A stretch of DNA of 40,038 nt, taken from the NCBI GenBank assembly GCA_036393835.1, contig DASWGI010000166.1:1-40038 (forward strand), read 5' to 3'. Both the position numbers and the translations under genes were made by a program. This DNA is from VBKO01 sp036393835. Lineage in GTDB: Bacteria > Myxococcota > Myxococcia > Myxococcales > 40CM-4-68-19. Shown piece after piece: positions 1 through 8,211 of the stretch. Below the pieces are notes generated by a model, which was not told where the DNA came from, did not search any database, and saw only the letters and a program-made list of their open reading frames with translations. Every line of letters starts with the position of its first letter. Position 1 is the first letter of the stretch.

Positions 1-708
1 GCCGCTCACCGCCGCGAACAGGCGCTGGTCGTTGTGGAGGCTGGTGGCCGCGTTGGGCGGATAGACCTGCACCACCAGCGTCTGCCCGCCCTCGCCGGCC
101 AGGTACCCGTCGATGAAGTGGTCGAGGCGGCCGAAGGCCGACCGGACGCGCACGATGGCGTCCTCCAGCGCGGAGTCGGCGTCCGGCTTCGCCCGCTCCT
201 CCTCCTCGAGGTCCACCAAGAGCGGATTCGCCGCCCGCTTGGCCGCGGCGATCCGGTCGCGCAGCACGCTCCGGACCTCTTCCAGGTCCTTCAGGTCGGC
301 GTAGAGCGCGCCGTGCGCCTCGAAGAACGCCTTCTCCTCGTCGATGCGCCAGAAGATCCGCGCGACCAGGTCGGGAGGCAGCTTCGACAACCGCGCCGCC
401 AGCGCGTCGACGAACCGCTCGCCGGCCTTGAGGTCGTCGGTGCGGATCACCACCGCCAGGGAGGCAAGGCCGCCGATGCGGCGTTCCAGCTCCTGCAGCG
501 CGACCGCGGAGGGCGCGCCCTGCGGCAAGAGCTCGCGGAGGTCGGTGCGCAGATCGCCGTAGAGGCGCACCGCGAAGGGGAGGGTGCCGGCGAACACCAC
601 GGCCCCGACCGCCACGATCAGCCAGGGGCGCAGGATGGCGAGCGCGGCGAAGCGCTCCCACAGCCGGTCACCTCGCCGCCGGGATGGAATGGGCTGCACG
701 CGGTCCAA
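1..708 (-). CDS. MMPL/RND-superfamily exporter, N-terminal part (gene continues off the left edge)
   Basis: Reading leftward from TTG at 708, the frame stays open for 236 codons to base 1. The product starts MDRVQPIPSRRRGDRLWERF, then has one membrane helix at about residues 24-45 (LIVAVGAVVFAGTLPFAV). After it comes the segment typical of the first periplasmic loop of MMPL-type RND proteins: DLRTDLRELLPQGAPSAVAL, then LERRIGGLASLAVVIRTDD. RND proteins of this class export lipids or hydrophobic compounds across the inner membrane using the proton gradient; the substrate cannot be told from this fragment. The TTG start is chosen because a GGGA ribosome site lies 6 bases upstream and no ATG fits. 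It begins 11 bases after the aminotransferase stop, so the two are probably co-transcribed. Only about a quarter of a normal-length protein is visible. Confidence 0.8.
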   Translation of the reverse strand, partial: MDRVQPIPSRRRGDRLWERFAALAILRPWLIVAVGAVVFAGTLPFAVRLYGDLRTDLRELLPQGAPSAVALQELERRIGGLASLAVVIRTDDLKAGERFVDALAARLSKLPPDLVARIFWRIDEEKAFFEAHGALYADLKDLEEVRSVLRDRIAAAKRAANPLLVDLEEEERAKPDADSALEDAIVRVRSAFGRLDHFIDGYLAGEGGQTLVVQVYPPNAATSLHNDQRLFAAVSG

Positions 709-719
709 GATGGTCCCTG

Positions 720-2063
720 TTACCCCGCCCCGTGGCGTGCCGCCACAATCGAGATGGCCTCGCGGAGCAGCAAAAGCCCGGCCAGCCCGACCTCCTTCTC
801 GATGGTCAGCGCGGGTTGCAGGCGGATCGCGTGCGTGTAGCTCATCGCGAGCAGGCCTCGCCGCAGGCCTTCCTGGAAGATCTCCTCGCAGATCTTCCGC
901 GGCAGCGGCTCCTTGGTGGCGCGGTCGGCCACCAGCTCGACGCCCAGGAACAGGCCCTCGCCGCGCACGTCGCCCACCCAGCGCAAGCGCTCGGGCCAGG
1001 TGCGCAGCTCGGCGAGCATCGCGGCTCCCACGGCCCGTACGTTCGCCAGGACGTTCTCGCGTTGCAGGGTCTGGACCGAGGCCAGAGCGGCGGCCGCCGC
1101 GAGCGGGTTGCCCCCGTAGCTCGATGAGGAACCGCTCGGGTCCGCCCAGGGCCGCGCCTGGGCCAGCTCGTGCTTCGCCACGATACCGCTGATCGGGAAC
1201 CCGGAGCCGAACCCCTTGCCCAGGGTGATCACGTCGGGCGTGACGCCGCTCCGCTCGCAGGCGAACCAGCGGCCGGTGCGTCCGAACCCGGTGATCATCT
1301 CGTCCGAGATGAACACCGCGCCGGACTCGCGGGCGATGTCCTGAGCGCGCTGCAGGAACTCCGGGGGCGGGATGACGTTGCCGGCGGTGCCCTGCATGGG
1401 CTCCACGATGACGGCCGCCACCTGGCCTGTGCTCTGATGCCGGAGCTGCTCGCGGGCCAGGTCCGCGCAGGCGATCCCGCACGACGGGTACGTCAGCTTG
1501 AGCGGGCACCGGTAGCAGTTCGCATACGGCAGCACGTGCCCCGGAGGAGTCGGCCCGTACGTGCGCTGGTTGCCGGACCCGTTCACGGCCAGGGTGCCCA
1601 TCGTCTTCCCGTGGAAGCCGCCCCAGAACCCGACCACCTCGTGCTTGCCGGTCGCGTTCTTGGCCAGGCGGAAGGCGCTCTCCACCGCTTCCGCGCCGCT
1701 CGAGTAGAGCTGCACGCGGTCGACGCCCGCGGGAGTGAGCTTCGCCACCTCCTCGATCAGCTCGGCCCGCGGCGCGCTGGTGAAGCTGCCCACCGTCGCC
1801 TTCTCGATCTGCGCGTGCAGCGCTTCCTTGTAGGCAGGGTGGCAGTGGCCCAGCGAGTTCACCCCGATGCCGCCGATCAGGTCGACGTACCGGTTGCCGT
1901 CGACGTCTTCGACCACCGACCCCTGCGCGCGCTCGACGGCGATGCCGCTCATCAGCGCGAATCCCTGCAGCCCCGGCGCGAGGTGCTGCTGCTCTTTGCG
2001 CACGAGCTCCCGGCTCTTGGGGCCGGGGACGGGCGTCTCGATGTGGGGCGCGGTTAGCTTCAC
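720..2063 (-). CDS. class-III PLP-dependent aminotransferase
   Basis: 447-residue fold-type-I, class-III aminotransferase (acetylornithine / 4-aminobutyrate / ornithine transaminase group). It would move an amino group, typically the omega-amino group, between a diamine or amino acid and a keto acid; the exact substrate is not readable. Visible are the PLP-phosphate loop SSGAEA (121-126), the ring-contacting Asp in FISDEMITGFGRTG (Asp254) and the Schiff-base Lys283 in ITLGKGFGSGFP. Between residues 183 and 199 there is an unusual four-cysteine stretch, CYRCPLKLTYPSCGIAC, described in the findings. The GTG start has GGAGAGG 5 bases upstream. Its stop lies 11 bases before the RND exporter gene, suggesting one operon and perhaps export of a product. 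Family assignment is firm; substrate is unknown. Confidence 0.9.
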   Translation of the reverse strand: MKLTAPHIETPVPGPKSRELVRKEQQHLAPGLQGFALMSGIAVERAQGSVVEDVDGNRYVDLIGGIGVNSLGHCHPAYKEALHAQIEKATVGSFTSAPRAELIEEVAKLTPAGVDRVQLYSSGAEAVESAFRLAKNATGKHEVVGFWGGFHGKTMGTLAVNGSGNQRTYGPTPPGHVLPYANCYRCPLKLTYPSCGIACADLAREQLRHQSTGQVAAVIVEPMQGTAGNVIPPPEFLQRAQDIARESGAVFISDEMITGFGRTGRWFACERSGVTPDVITLGKGFGSGFPISGIVAKHELAQARPWADPSGSSSSYGGNPLAAAAALASVQTLQRENVLANVRAVGAAMLAELRTWPERLRWVGDVRGEGLFLGVELVADRATKEPLPRKICEEIFQEGLRRGLLAMSYTHAIRLQPALTIEKEVGLAGLLLLREAISIVAARHGAG

Positions 2064-2080
2064 GCCGACCTCTCCTGTAG

Positions 2081-2100
2081 GAAGCCCGGCCAGGGGCTTC
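2081..2100 (-). promoter_or_regulatory. small hairpin just upstream of the aminotransferase ribosome site
   Basis: GAAGCCC and GGGCTTC form a perfect 7-bp stem around a 6-base loop, ending about 10 bases before the GGAGAGG ribosome site of the aminotransferase. It could stabilise the mRNA leader or influence translation. No T-run follows it, so it is not a standard terminator. Function is inferred only from position. Confidence 0.3.
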
Positions 2101-2231
2101 GATTCTCGACTCTCATCGGCAATGCGCGGGCACCTCTACACTGCCGTGTCCATGTCAGCAACGTGCCACGACCTCCGAGAATTGCGCATGCAGATCCGGG
2201 ACGATCTCTACTGCGGACCGGCGCCGGGGGC

Positions 2232-2329
2232 CCGGGGGCGCGTCCGCAGCGCCAGCGTCGCCCCTGGGATCCGAGCAGCGCCGATACCCGAGACTGGGGC
2301 TCCTAAAGTCGCTGCGAACGCGCCCCCGG
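2232..2329 (+). repeat. 98-bp palindromic element, copy 1
   Basis: The ends are inverted repeats of each other: CCGGGGGCGCGTCCGCAGCG at 2232-2251 and its complement at 2310-2329 with one mismatch in 20. The interior carries GCCCCTGGGATCCGAG and GAGACTGGGGCTCC, which are weakly complementary. The unit is the reverse complement of the one at 2472-2569 and has exactly the same length. It resembles a REP/MITE-type non-autonomous element. No target-site duplication could be recognised. Confidence 0.75.
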
Positions 2330-2471
2330 CTCCCCCGTCGCCTATCGGCAGGTATGCGCTGCCCTGCGCCTGCTCTGGCCGGTACGATGGCAGGGCCGCA
2401 TGTTCTGTACTCCCGATCGAACGGCGCATGCCGCGGTCACACCGTCCGCGCGACGCATCGGCGGTGGGGAG

Positions 2472-2569
2472 CCGGGGGTGGGTCCGCAGCGACTTTAGGA
2501 GCCCCAGTCTCGGGGGTGGGCGGTGCTCGGACCCCAGGGGCGACGCTGGCGCTGCGGACCCACCCCCGG
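2472..2569 (-). repeat. 98-bp palindromic element, copy 2 (opposite orientation)
   Basis: It begins CCGGGGGTGGGTCCGCAGCG at 2472-2491 and ends with the perfect complement of those 20 bases at 2550-2569. Aligned to the reverse complement of copy 1 it matches along most of its length, including GACTTTAGGAGCCCCAGTCT. A few substitutions in the terminal repeats are matched on both ends of this copy (GTGGG instead of GCGCG), a sign that pairing has been kept. Confidence 0.75.
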
Positions 2570-2594
2570 GCCCCGCCGCCGGTCATGACAGTGG

Positions 2595-4868
2595 CTAGAA
2601 CTGCGCGACCTTGGAGGGTGGGTTCGCGTACGCGAACTCGGAGAGAGCCGTGCCGCTGCGGTGATCGGCGGGCGCGCCGGGCCGGTCGATGCGCAACTCG
2701 TACCGGTTCTCGTAAGTGTAAGTCATCGGCGCTGCCATGATGCTGACCAGGAACCGGGACAACGGGCTCATCTCGCCGAGCACGTCCTCCTTGTAGAGGA
2801 GCCGCCGGGCGTCGATGGTCACCGTCACCTTCTCGCCGAGCGCGCCCCTCGCCGACGCGACCACCCGCTGGGGGACGTCGTACTCGAAGCGCCCGCCCGT
2901 CTCGCGCCGCGGCCGCTGGAAGGACAGCTTCACCTCGCTGGAACGCACCTCGGTCTGGCCGTTCCGACTGGTGTAGAGCCAGCCCTGCGGCGCGGCCCGC
3001 GATCCCTCGGGCGGGATGAGCACCGCCAGCGCCATGGTGGCGCCCTCCGCGTCGTCGAACGCCTCCATCCGGTACCAGAGCGAGGCGGACTTGTATGCCG
3101 GCACGGTGCTGTAGGAGGTGTCCGCGTAGCAGAAGCCGCGCACGCGCCGGCCGCCGCGATCCGAGCTCCACACCGTGCCGTCGAACTTGCTGCGCAGCGC
3201 GAAGATCGTCTGGTCGAACACCGCCCGGCCGCCTGCGTCGAAGGTGACGCGGCCGCCGCCGGGCCGGACGGCCTGCGTCTCGGGCAGCACGGTCGCGTCG
3301 ATCACCAGCTTCTTCCCGGCGAAATGCACGTGGTGGCTGGCGTCGGGACCCATGGTGAGGCTGTGCGCGCCCATCTCGATGGCGCCCTCGGGCAGCACGC
3401 GCCACTGCCCGGACTCGAACGCCTCGGCATCCTCGATGGTCTTCCCGTTGGCTCCCACCAGCACCGCCCGGGCCGCCGCTCCGCCGTGGCCCTCCAGGCC
3501 GGCGTTGCTGACCAGGAACTGCACGCGCGCGAAGGAGCCGTCCTCGGCCTGGAAGAGGAACGAGTAGCTCTCCGAGTAGAACGCCTCGGGCAGCAGCTTG
3601 GGCAGGTAGCTGGCCTGGGTGACCTTGGCGCCGTCGTCCGCCTGGCTGGAGAAGCCGTGCACGCCCTCCTCGGCGAACGGCATCCCGTAGGCGACGAAGA
3701 GCACCGCCACCGCCGCGGTGCCAGAGGCGAGCGCGCCGATCAACGCCAGGCCGGGCCGGGAGCGGTGCGCTCCGTGCCGGAAGACGAAGTAGCGGTGCAG
3801 CGGCAGGTTCCATCCCACGCCCACCAGCACGCCGACGAGCGCGGCGGCGACGAGCGGGTTCCAGTGCAGGCCGTCGGTCAGCAGCACCACCCCCAGCGTG
3901 TTGAGCAGCAGCGAGGTGAGCGAGATCGCGGCGTAGCGGGGCACCTCGTGCCAGACCGAGTCGCCCTGGGTGCGGAACGTCCACAGCTTGTTGACCGTGA
4001 AGTTCGTGATCGCGCCGAGCAGCGCGCCCAGGGCGCGCGAGGTCCCCGTGTAGACCCCGGCCAGCTCGACCAGCACGGTGAAGGTGCCGTAGTCGACCAC
4101 CGTGGCGAGCACGGAGGCGACCCAGGCGCGCCCGACCCAGCCGGTGAGGGGATCCGCGCCCTGCGCGGGCGGCGGAGGAGCTGCCTCGCGCTTGCGCAGC
4201 TCCTGGTGGATGTAGGCGAAGCGGCGGAGCGCGGTGACGTTCGCGGCCACGGCCACCAGCACCAGCGTGCCGAGCAGCAGGTGATAGACAGGCTGGACGG
4301 CGCCGGGCTCCAGCACCCGCGCGAGCAGCGGAGCGAGCATGCCGGCGATGCCGATGTACGTCGCGCGCTCGCCCCGGTTCATGGCGCCCATGCGCGCGTC
4401 GATCCCGCTGATCTCGCCCTTGGCGCGCGCGTACGAGACGAGCAGCGCGCCGCCCATGGACACGATCGCCAGCCAGAAGCCGAGCGGATAGGTCCGGTAA
4501 TACGCCGCGATGCCGGCGAAGGTGGCGATCTCCGCGTACCGATCGACCGCGGCGTCGATCAGCTCGCCCGCGTCGGACGCCGTCCCGCGCGTGCGCGCCA
4601 CCATCCCGTCCAGCGCGTCGAGGATGGCGCAGAGGATCACCAGGCCGCCGCCCACGGCGGGCCGCCCGACCGCGAACGCCGCCGCTCCGGCGACGCTGCA
4701 TCCCAGCGAGGCCGCGGTCAGCTGGTTCGGGGTCACGCCCAGCGCCAGCGCGCCGCGCTCGAGCGGAGAGAAGCACCAGTACCCGAACTCGATCAGGAAA
4801 CGGCCCAGGAAGAAGCTCCCCGGCTCCTTTCGGGCGCGCTCGTGCTCGAACCGGCCCAGCACGGCCAC
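2595..4868 (-). CDS. three-domain membrane protein: CDP-alcohol phosphatidyltransferase + GtrA + lipocalin-like (Svf1/CrtC-type) domain
   Basis: 757 residues from the GTG at 4868. Residues 84-109 carry the complete CDP-alcohol phosphatidyltransferase signature (D84xxD87GxxAR, then G101xxxD105xxxD109), for the transfer of a phosphatidyl or phospho-alcohol group from a CDP-linked donor in the membrane. Residues about 250-365 are a GtrA-like four-helix domain (VDYGTFTVL, NFTVNKLWTF, HRYFVFR), a family linked to flipping of lipid-linked sugars. After a helix at 374-395, residues about 405-745 are a soluble beta-rich module resembling Svf1/CrtC/AttH lipocalin-like proteins (FLFQAEDGSFARVQFLVSN). 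This order is unusual. No ribosome site precedes the GTG. An in-frame CTG at 4925 has GGAGG 6 bases upstream and would add an N-terminal hydrophobic helix, so the true start may be 4925. Domain one is certain, domain two strong, domain three moderate. Confidence 0.85.
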   Translation of the reverse strand: MAVLGRFEHERARKEPGSFFLGRFLIEFGYWCFSPLERGALALGVTPNQLTAASLGCSVAGAAAFAVGRPAVGGGLVILCAILDALDGMVARTRGTASDAGELIDAAVDRYAEIATFAGIAAYYRTYPLGFWLAIVSMGGALLVSYARAKGEISGIDARMGAMNRGERATYIGIAGMLAPLLARVLEPGAVQPVYHLLLGTLVLVAVAANVTALRRFAYIHQELRKREAAPPPPAQGADPLTGWVGRAWVASVLATVVDYGTFTVLVELAGVYTGTSRALGALLGAITNFTVNKLWTFRTQGDSVWHEVPRYAAISLTSLLLNTLGVVLLTDGLHWNPLVAAALVGVLVGVGWNLPLHRYFVFRHGAHRSRPGLALIGALASGTAAVAVLFVAYGMPFAEEGVHGFSSQADDGAKVTQASYLPKLLPEAFYSESYSFLFQAEDGSFARVQFLVSNAGLEGHGGAAARAVLVGANGKTIEDAEAFESGQWRVLPEGAIEMGAHSLTMGPDASHHVHFAGKKLVIDATVLPETQAVRPGGGRVTFDAGGRAVFDQTIFALRSKFDGTVWSSDRGGRRVRGFCYADTSYSTVPAYKSASLWYRMEAFDDAEGATMALAVLIPPEGSRAAPQGWLYTSRNGQTEVRSSEVKLSFQRPRRETGGRFEYDVPQRVVASARGALGEKVTVTIDARRLLYKEDVLGEMSPLSRFLVSIMAAPMTYTYENRYELRIDRPGAPADHRSGTALSEFAYANPPSKVAQF

Positions 4869-4996
4869 ACGGATCGCGTAGGCGGCGAGCAGGACGGCGG
4901 CGCAGGCGGCGAAGAAAAGGACCAGCGTCAGCCTCCGGACGAGTCCCCGGCGCGGGGTGCTGCCGGCGAACGTACAAAATTAATCACCGCGCAAGC

Positions 4997-5047
4997 ACTT
5001 CCCGGGCGCGCGGCCGCCCGTCCAGCGGCCAGGCGCGCGCCCGAAGT
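4997..5047 (-). terminator. strong GC hairpin between the phosphodiester glycosidase and phosphatidyltransferase genes
   Basis: CGGGCGCGC (5003-5011) pairs with GCGCGCCCG (5035-5043). Inside it GGCCGC pairs with GCGGCC, and outside it ACTT (4997-5000) pairs with AAGT (5044-5047). It lies after the stop of the minus-strand glycosidase gene and before the next minus-strand gene. There is no clear T-run, so it may be a factor-assisted terminator or an mRNA end stabiliser. Confidence 0.45.
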
Positions 5048-5117
5048 ACCGGATTTGCGCCAGTTTTGCAACATCGCATCCAAGGACCCGCCGCGGTGGG
5101 ATGCGCTCACACAAAGG

Positions 5118-5897
5118 TCAGGGAGGAAGGACCAGCAGGACCAGGGGGAGGCCGCGCCCGTAGGTGCCGATGACGTCCTCGAGCGGCTCGCCGTGCAGCG
5201 CCAGCATCGCCTCGGGCCCGCCGTCGAGGTTCACGGCGTCCATCGTCCCGAGCGTTTCCGCCAGCCAGCGCGCCACGTCGCGGCGCACCGCGGGCCATTG
5301 CGAGGCGAAGAGGAGGATGCGCCCGTCGCGAAGCTGGCCGATCGCGGCCGTGCGGCTCGACTCGGCGCAGTAGTGGGGCCCCGCGCACATCGGCGCGCCG
5401 CCGCGCACCAGCGCAGGGAAGCTCTTCAGCGCCTCGCTCCACTGGTCGGCGCGGAAATCGGGCGGCGCGAAGAACCGCGGAGCGCGCGAAGCCGCCGCCA
5501 CGCTGCTCTGCGCGACGGGCTTCGCCTCGCGCTGGCGGGCGCCGAACCAGAGCGCGTCCTGGCGCAGGCAGCCGGCGCCCTTCACCCTTCGCCCGTCCTG
5601 CACGATCTCGCAAGTGGGGCGGACTTCGCCGCCGTCCGCCGAGTAGAAGGACCCGTTCGCGATGGCGATGGCGCCCGGGTAGCGCTGCCGCCACTGCGCC
5701 AGGGTGGGCTTCTGCGCGTCGAATCGCACCGCGAAGTTGGCCAGGCGCGGGTCGACGAGCAGCACCTTGGCGGCCCAGTTCGCGTCGCCGCCCAGGTCGG
5801 CTGCGGTGGCGGTCTCCACGCCCGGCGCGAGCTCGCGCCAAGGTGCCTGGAGCGGCGCGGCGATCGACCAGAGGAGCGACAGCGCCGCGAGCGTCAT
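5118..5897 (-). CDS. phosphodiester glycosidase family (NAGPA domain) exported protein
   Basis: 259 residues. An N-terminal hydrophobic stretch (TLAALSLLWSIAAPLQA) looks like a signal peptide, so the protein is probably periplasmic. The body matches the NAGPA domain family (uncovering-enzyme type): the AIANGSFYSADGG strand-turn near residues 77-89 and MDAVNLDGGPEAML near the C-terminus, the counterpart of the family's NLDGGGS motif. Members hydrolyse sugar-phosphodiester bonds, but the bacterial substrates are mostly unknown. The ATG overlaps the last codons of ppk in an ATGA arrangement, so it is translationally coupled to polyphosphate kinase, an association worth noting. Cysteines in PTCEI, AGCLR, PMCAG and HYCAE could form disulfides. 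Family confidence is good; the role is open. Confidence 0.8.
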   Translation of the reverse strand: MTLAALSLLWSIAAPLQAPWRELAPGVETATAADLGGDANWAAKVLLVDPRLANFAVRFDAQKPTLAQWRQRYPGAIAIANGSFYSADGGEVRPTCEIVQDGRRVKGAGCLRQDALWFGARQREAKPVAQSSVAAASRAPRFFAPPDFRADQWSEALKSFPALVRGGAPMCAGPHYCAESSRTAAIGQLRDGRILLFASQWPAVRRDVARWLAETLGTMDAVNLDGGPEAMLALHGEPLEDVIGTYGRGLPLVLLVLPP

Positions 5898-8182
5898 CCC
5901 ATCCGCTTCTTACGCCGGGGCTCGCGACGGCGTTGCGTGGAGGGGAACACGTCGTGCGAAGCCACCGCCGCTTGCGCCTCGGGCGCCGCTGCCCGGCGCG
6001 CCAGCGCCATGAACCGCTCCTGGCTGCGCAGCGGGGCCACCGAGGTGCCGTGGGTGCCCGGCTGCACCCTCTCGTACTGGCCGTCGGCGCGCAGGATCCG
6101 CGCCTTGACGTTGTCCGCCAGCGAGGTGGCGAGCACCTCTTCGAGGATGCGCTCCTTCACGGCCGCGTCCTCCACCGGGAACGCGATCTCCACCCGGCGC
6201 ACGAAGTTCCGCTGCATCCAGTCGGCGCTGGAGAGGTACACCTCCCGCCTGCCGCCCGCCTCGAAGTACCAGATGCGCGAGTGCTCGAGGAACCGGTCGA
6301 CGACGCTGATCACCTTGATGCGCTCGGACACGCCGGGAATCCCCGGCCGCAGGACGCAGATGCCCCGCACCATCAGGTCGATCTGCACGCCCGCCTGCGA
6401 GGCGCGGTACAGCGCCTTCACCACGTCGGGCTCCTGGAGCGAGTTCATCTTGGCGACGATGCGTCCCCGGCCGGTCTCCTTGGCGATCTGCGCCTCGCGC
6501 TCGATCAGCTCCACCACCGCCGATTTGAGACCCAAGGGCGCCACCCGGAACTTCTTCCAGGAGGACGGCTTGGAATAGCCGGTCAGCAGGTTGAAGAGCG
6601 ACGTCGCGTCGGCGCCGAAGTCGTCCCGCGCGGTGAAAATGGAGAGGTCCTCGTAGATCCGCGCCGTCACCGGGTTGTAGTTGCCCGTCCCCAGGTGCAC
6701 GTACCTGCGCAGCCCGCCCGCCTCGCGGCGCACCACCAGGGCCACCTTGGCGTGCGTCTTGTACCCGATCAGCCCGTACACCACGTGGACGCCCGCCTGC
6801 TCCAGCGCGCGGGCCCAGAGGATGTTCGCCTCCTCGTCCATCCGCGCCTTGAGCTCGACCAGCGCGGTGACCTGCTTCCCGTTCTCCGCCGCCCGCTGCA
6901 GCGCGCGGACCACCGGGGAGTCCTTCCCGGTGCGGTACAGCGTCATCTTGATGGCCAGCACCGAAGGATCGTCGGCCGCCGCCTCGATGAGCCCCACCAC
7001 CGGATCGAACGACTCGTACGGATGGTGCAAGAGGACGTCGCGCTCGCGGATCAGCCGGAACAGGTCGCGCTCCGCGTCGCCGAGCTGCGGCGGGACCACT
7101 GGCGTGAAGGGCTCGTCGTGCAGCTCCTTCTGCTCCATGCGGCCGAGGAGCGGAAGGAGATCGGGGATGTTCAGCGGCCCCTCGGGACGGTAGACGTCGG
7201 GCGCGCCCAGCTTGAGCGCGCGCACCAGGTAGTCGACCATCTGCTGCTCGGCGCCGGCGGCGATCTCGAGCCGCACCGCGCTGCCCCGGTCGCGCCGGCG
7301 GACCTCCCGCTCGATGGTGACGAGCAGGTCCTCCGCCTCCTCCTCGTCGATGCTCAGGTCCCAGTTGCGGGTCACGCGGAAGGGCCAGCACCCGTCGATG
7401 GCCATGCCCGGGAAGAGCTGGGCAACGTGCCGGGCGATGACGTCCTCGAGCAGCACGAAGCAGCGGCCGTGGTCGGGGACTTCGACCAAGCGAGGCAGCA
7501 CGCTGGGGACTGGGACCACCCCGTAGCGGAGACGCGTTCCAGAGGCGGCGGGGCCGAAGCGGACCGCCAGGTTGAGCGACTTGTTGCGTAGATGCGGGAA
7601 GGGATGGCCGGGGTCGAGCGCGATGGGCGTGAGGACGGGGAACACCTCGCGCCAGAAGTAGTCGTTCACGAACGACGCCGCCCCCGCCGGGAGCTGCTGG
7701 GGACCCAGGAGCCGGACGCCGGCGCGCTCCAGGTTGGGCAGCACGTCGGCGAGCAGGGCCCGATACTGCCGCGCCACCATCTCGTGGGCGCGCACGCTGA
7801 TCGCCTGGAGCTGCTCGCCCGGCGAGAGCGCGTCCGGCCCCGACTCCTCCACGTGCCCGACGAGTTGCGACTTCAGTCCGGCCACCCGGATCATGAAGAA
7901 CTCGTCCAGGTTGCTGCTGGTGATCGCCAGGAACTTCAGCCGTTCCAGGGCGGGGACCTGTGGATCGCAGGCCTCCTCCAGGACCCGCTCGTTGAAGGCG
8001 AGCCAGGACAGCTCGCGGTTGATGAACCAACGCGAGTCGGAGAGCGACTGGATCGGCGCGACCGGCTCGGGCGGCGGCACCACCGAGAGCGCCGCCGGCA
8101 GCGCCGGGCCGGGCTGTACGGAGGCGGGCGGAATGCCCGCCAGAGACGATGTAGGTGCGCCGTCCATACCAGGACTGTACAT
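5894..8182 (-). CDS. ppk1: polyphosphate kinase 1
   Basis: 762 residues; reversibly transfers the terminal phosphate of ATP to inorganic polyphosphate. After a roughly 45-residue Pro-rich tail the N-domain begins SRWFINRELSWLAFNERVLE, the standard PPK1 opening. The histidine that carries the phosphate lies in GYKTHAKVALVV and the second active-site histidine in FLEHSRIWYFEAGG. The segments LYRTGKDSPVVRAL, LVELKARMDEE and LSSADWMQRNF are also typical, and the length is normal. The ATG at 8182 is preferred because GGAG lies 5 bases upstream; a longer reading would run into the divergent gene at 8276. Another ATG at 8167 is possible. The C-terminus is basic (RRREPRRKKRMG). The stop overlaps the downstream glycosidase start by 4 bases. 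Polyphosphate links to stress and motility in related bacteria, but nothing here shows its control. Confidence 0.97.
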   Translation of the reverse strand: MYSPGMDGAPTSSLAGIPPASVQPGPALPAALSVVPPPEPVAPIQSLSDSRWFINRELSWLAFNERVLEEACDPQVPALERLKFLAITSSNLDEFFMIRVAGLKSQLVGHVEESGPDALSPGEQLQAISVRAHEMVARQYRALLADVLPNLERAGVRLLGPQQLPAGAASFVNDYFWREVFPVLTPIALDPGHPFPHLRNKSLNLAVRFGPAASGTRLRYGVVPVPSVLPRLVEVPDHGRCFVLLEDVIARHVAQLFPGMAIDGCWPFRVTRNWDLSIDEEEAEDLLVTIEREVRRRDRGSAVRLEIAAGAEQQMVDYLVRALKLGAPDVYRPEGPLNIPDLLPLLGRMEQKELHDEPFTPVVPPQLGDAERDLFRLIRERDVLLHHPYESFDPVVGLIEAAADDPSVLAIKMTLYRTGKDSPVVRALQRAAENGKQVTALVELKARMDEEANILWARALEQAGVHVVYGLIGYKTHAKVALVVRREAGGLRRYVHLGTGNYNPVTARIYEDLSIFTARDDFGADATSLFNLLTGYSKPSSWKKFRVAPLGLKSAVVELIEREAQIAKETGRGRIVAKMNSLQEPDVVKALYRASQAGVQIDLMVRGICVLRPGIPGVSERIKVISVVDRFLEHSRIWYFEAGGRREVYLSSADWMQRNFVRRVEIAFPVEDAAVKERILEEVLATSLADNVKARILRADGQYERVQPGTHGTSVAPLRSQERFMALARRAAAPEAQAAVASHDVFPSTQRRREPRRKKRMG

Positions 8183-8211
8183 GCCCACTCCGACTCTGGC
8201 GAGCGGCAAGC

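Larger units (their letters stand above)
2064..2594. other. 531-base intergenic region dominated by a large imperfect inverted repeat
   Basis: No credible gene is present: the short open frames here lack ribosome sites and follow the repeat. The region holds a leader hairpin next to the aminotransferase and two 98-bp palindromic units (2232-2329 and 2472-2569) facing opposite ways. Homology between the units extends into the flanks, so the arms run from about 2218 to 2336 and from about 2466 to 2582, centred near 2400. The middle 130 bases resemble neither arm. No T-rich terminator was seen. Confidence 0.7.

Noticed and set aside
2661..6578. Very long plus-strand open frame (about 1300 codons) across the phosphatidyltransferase, glycosidase and ppk genes
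   Set aside because: It is antisense to three well-recognised minus-strand genes, and its product is low-complexity Arg/His/Gly/Ala with no family resemblance. Long antisense frames are expected at this GC content.
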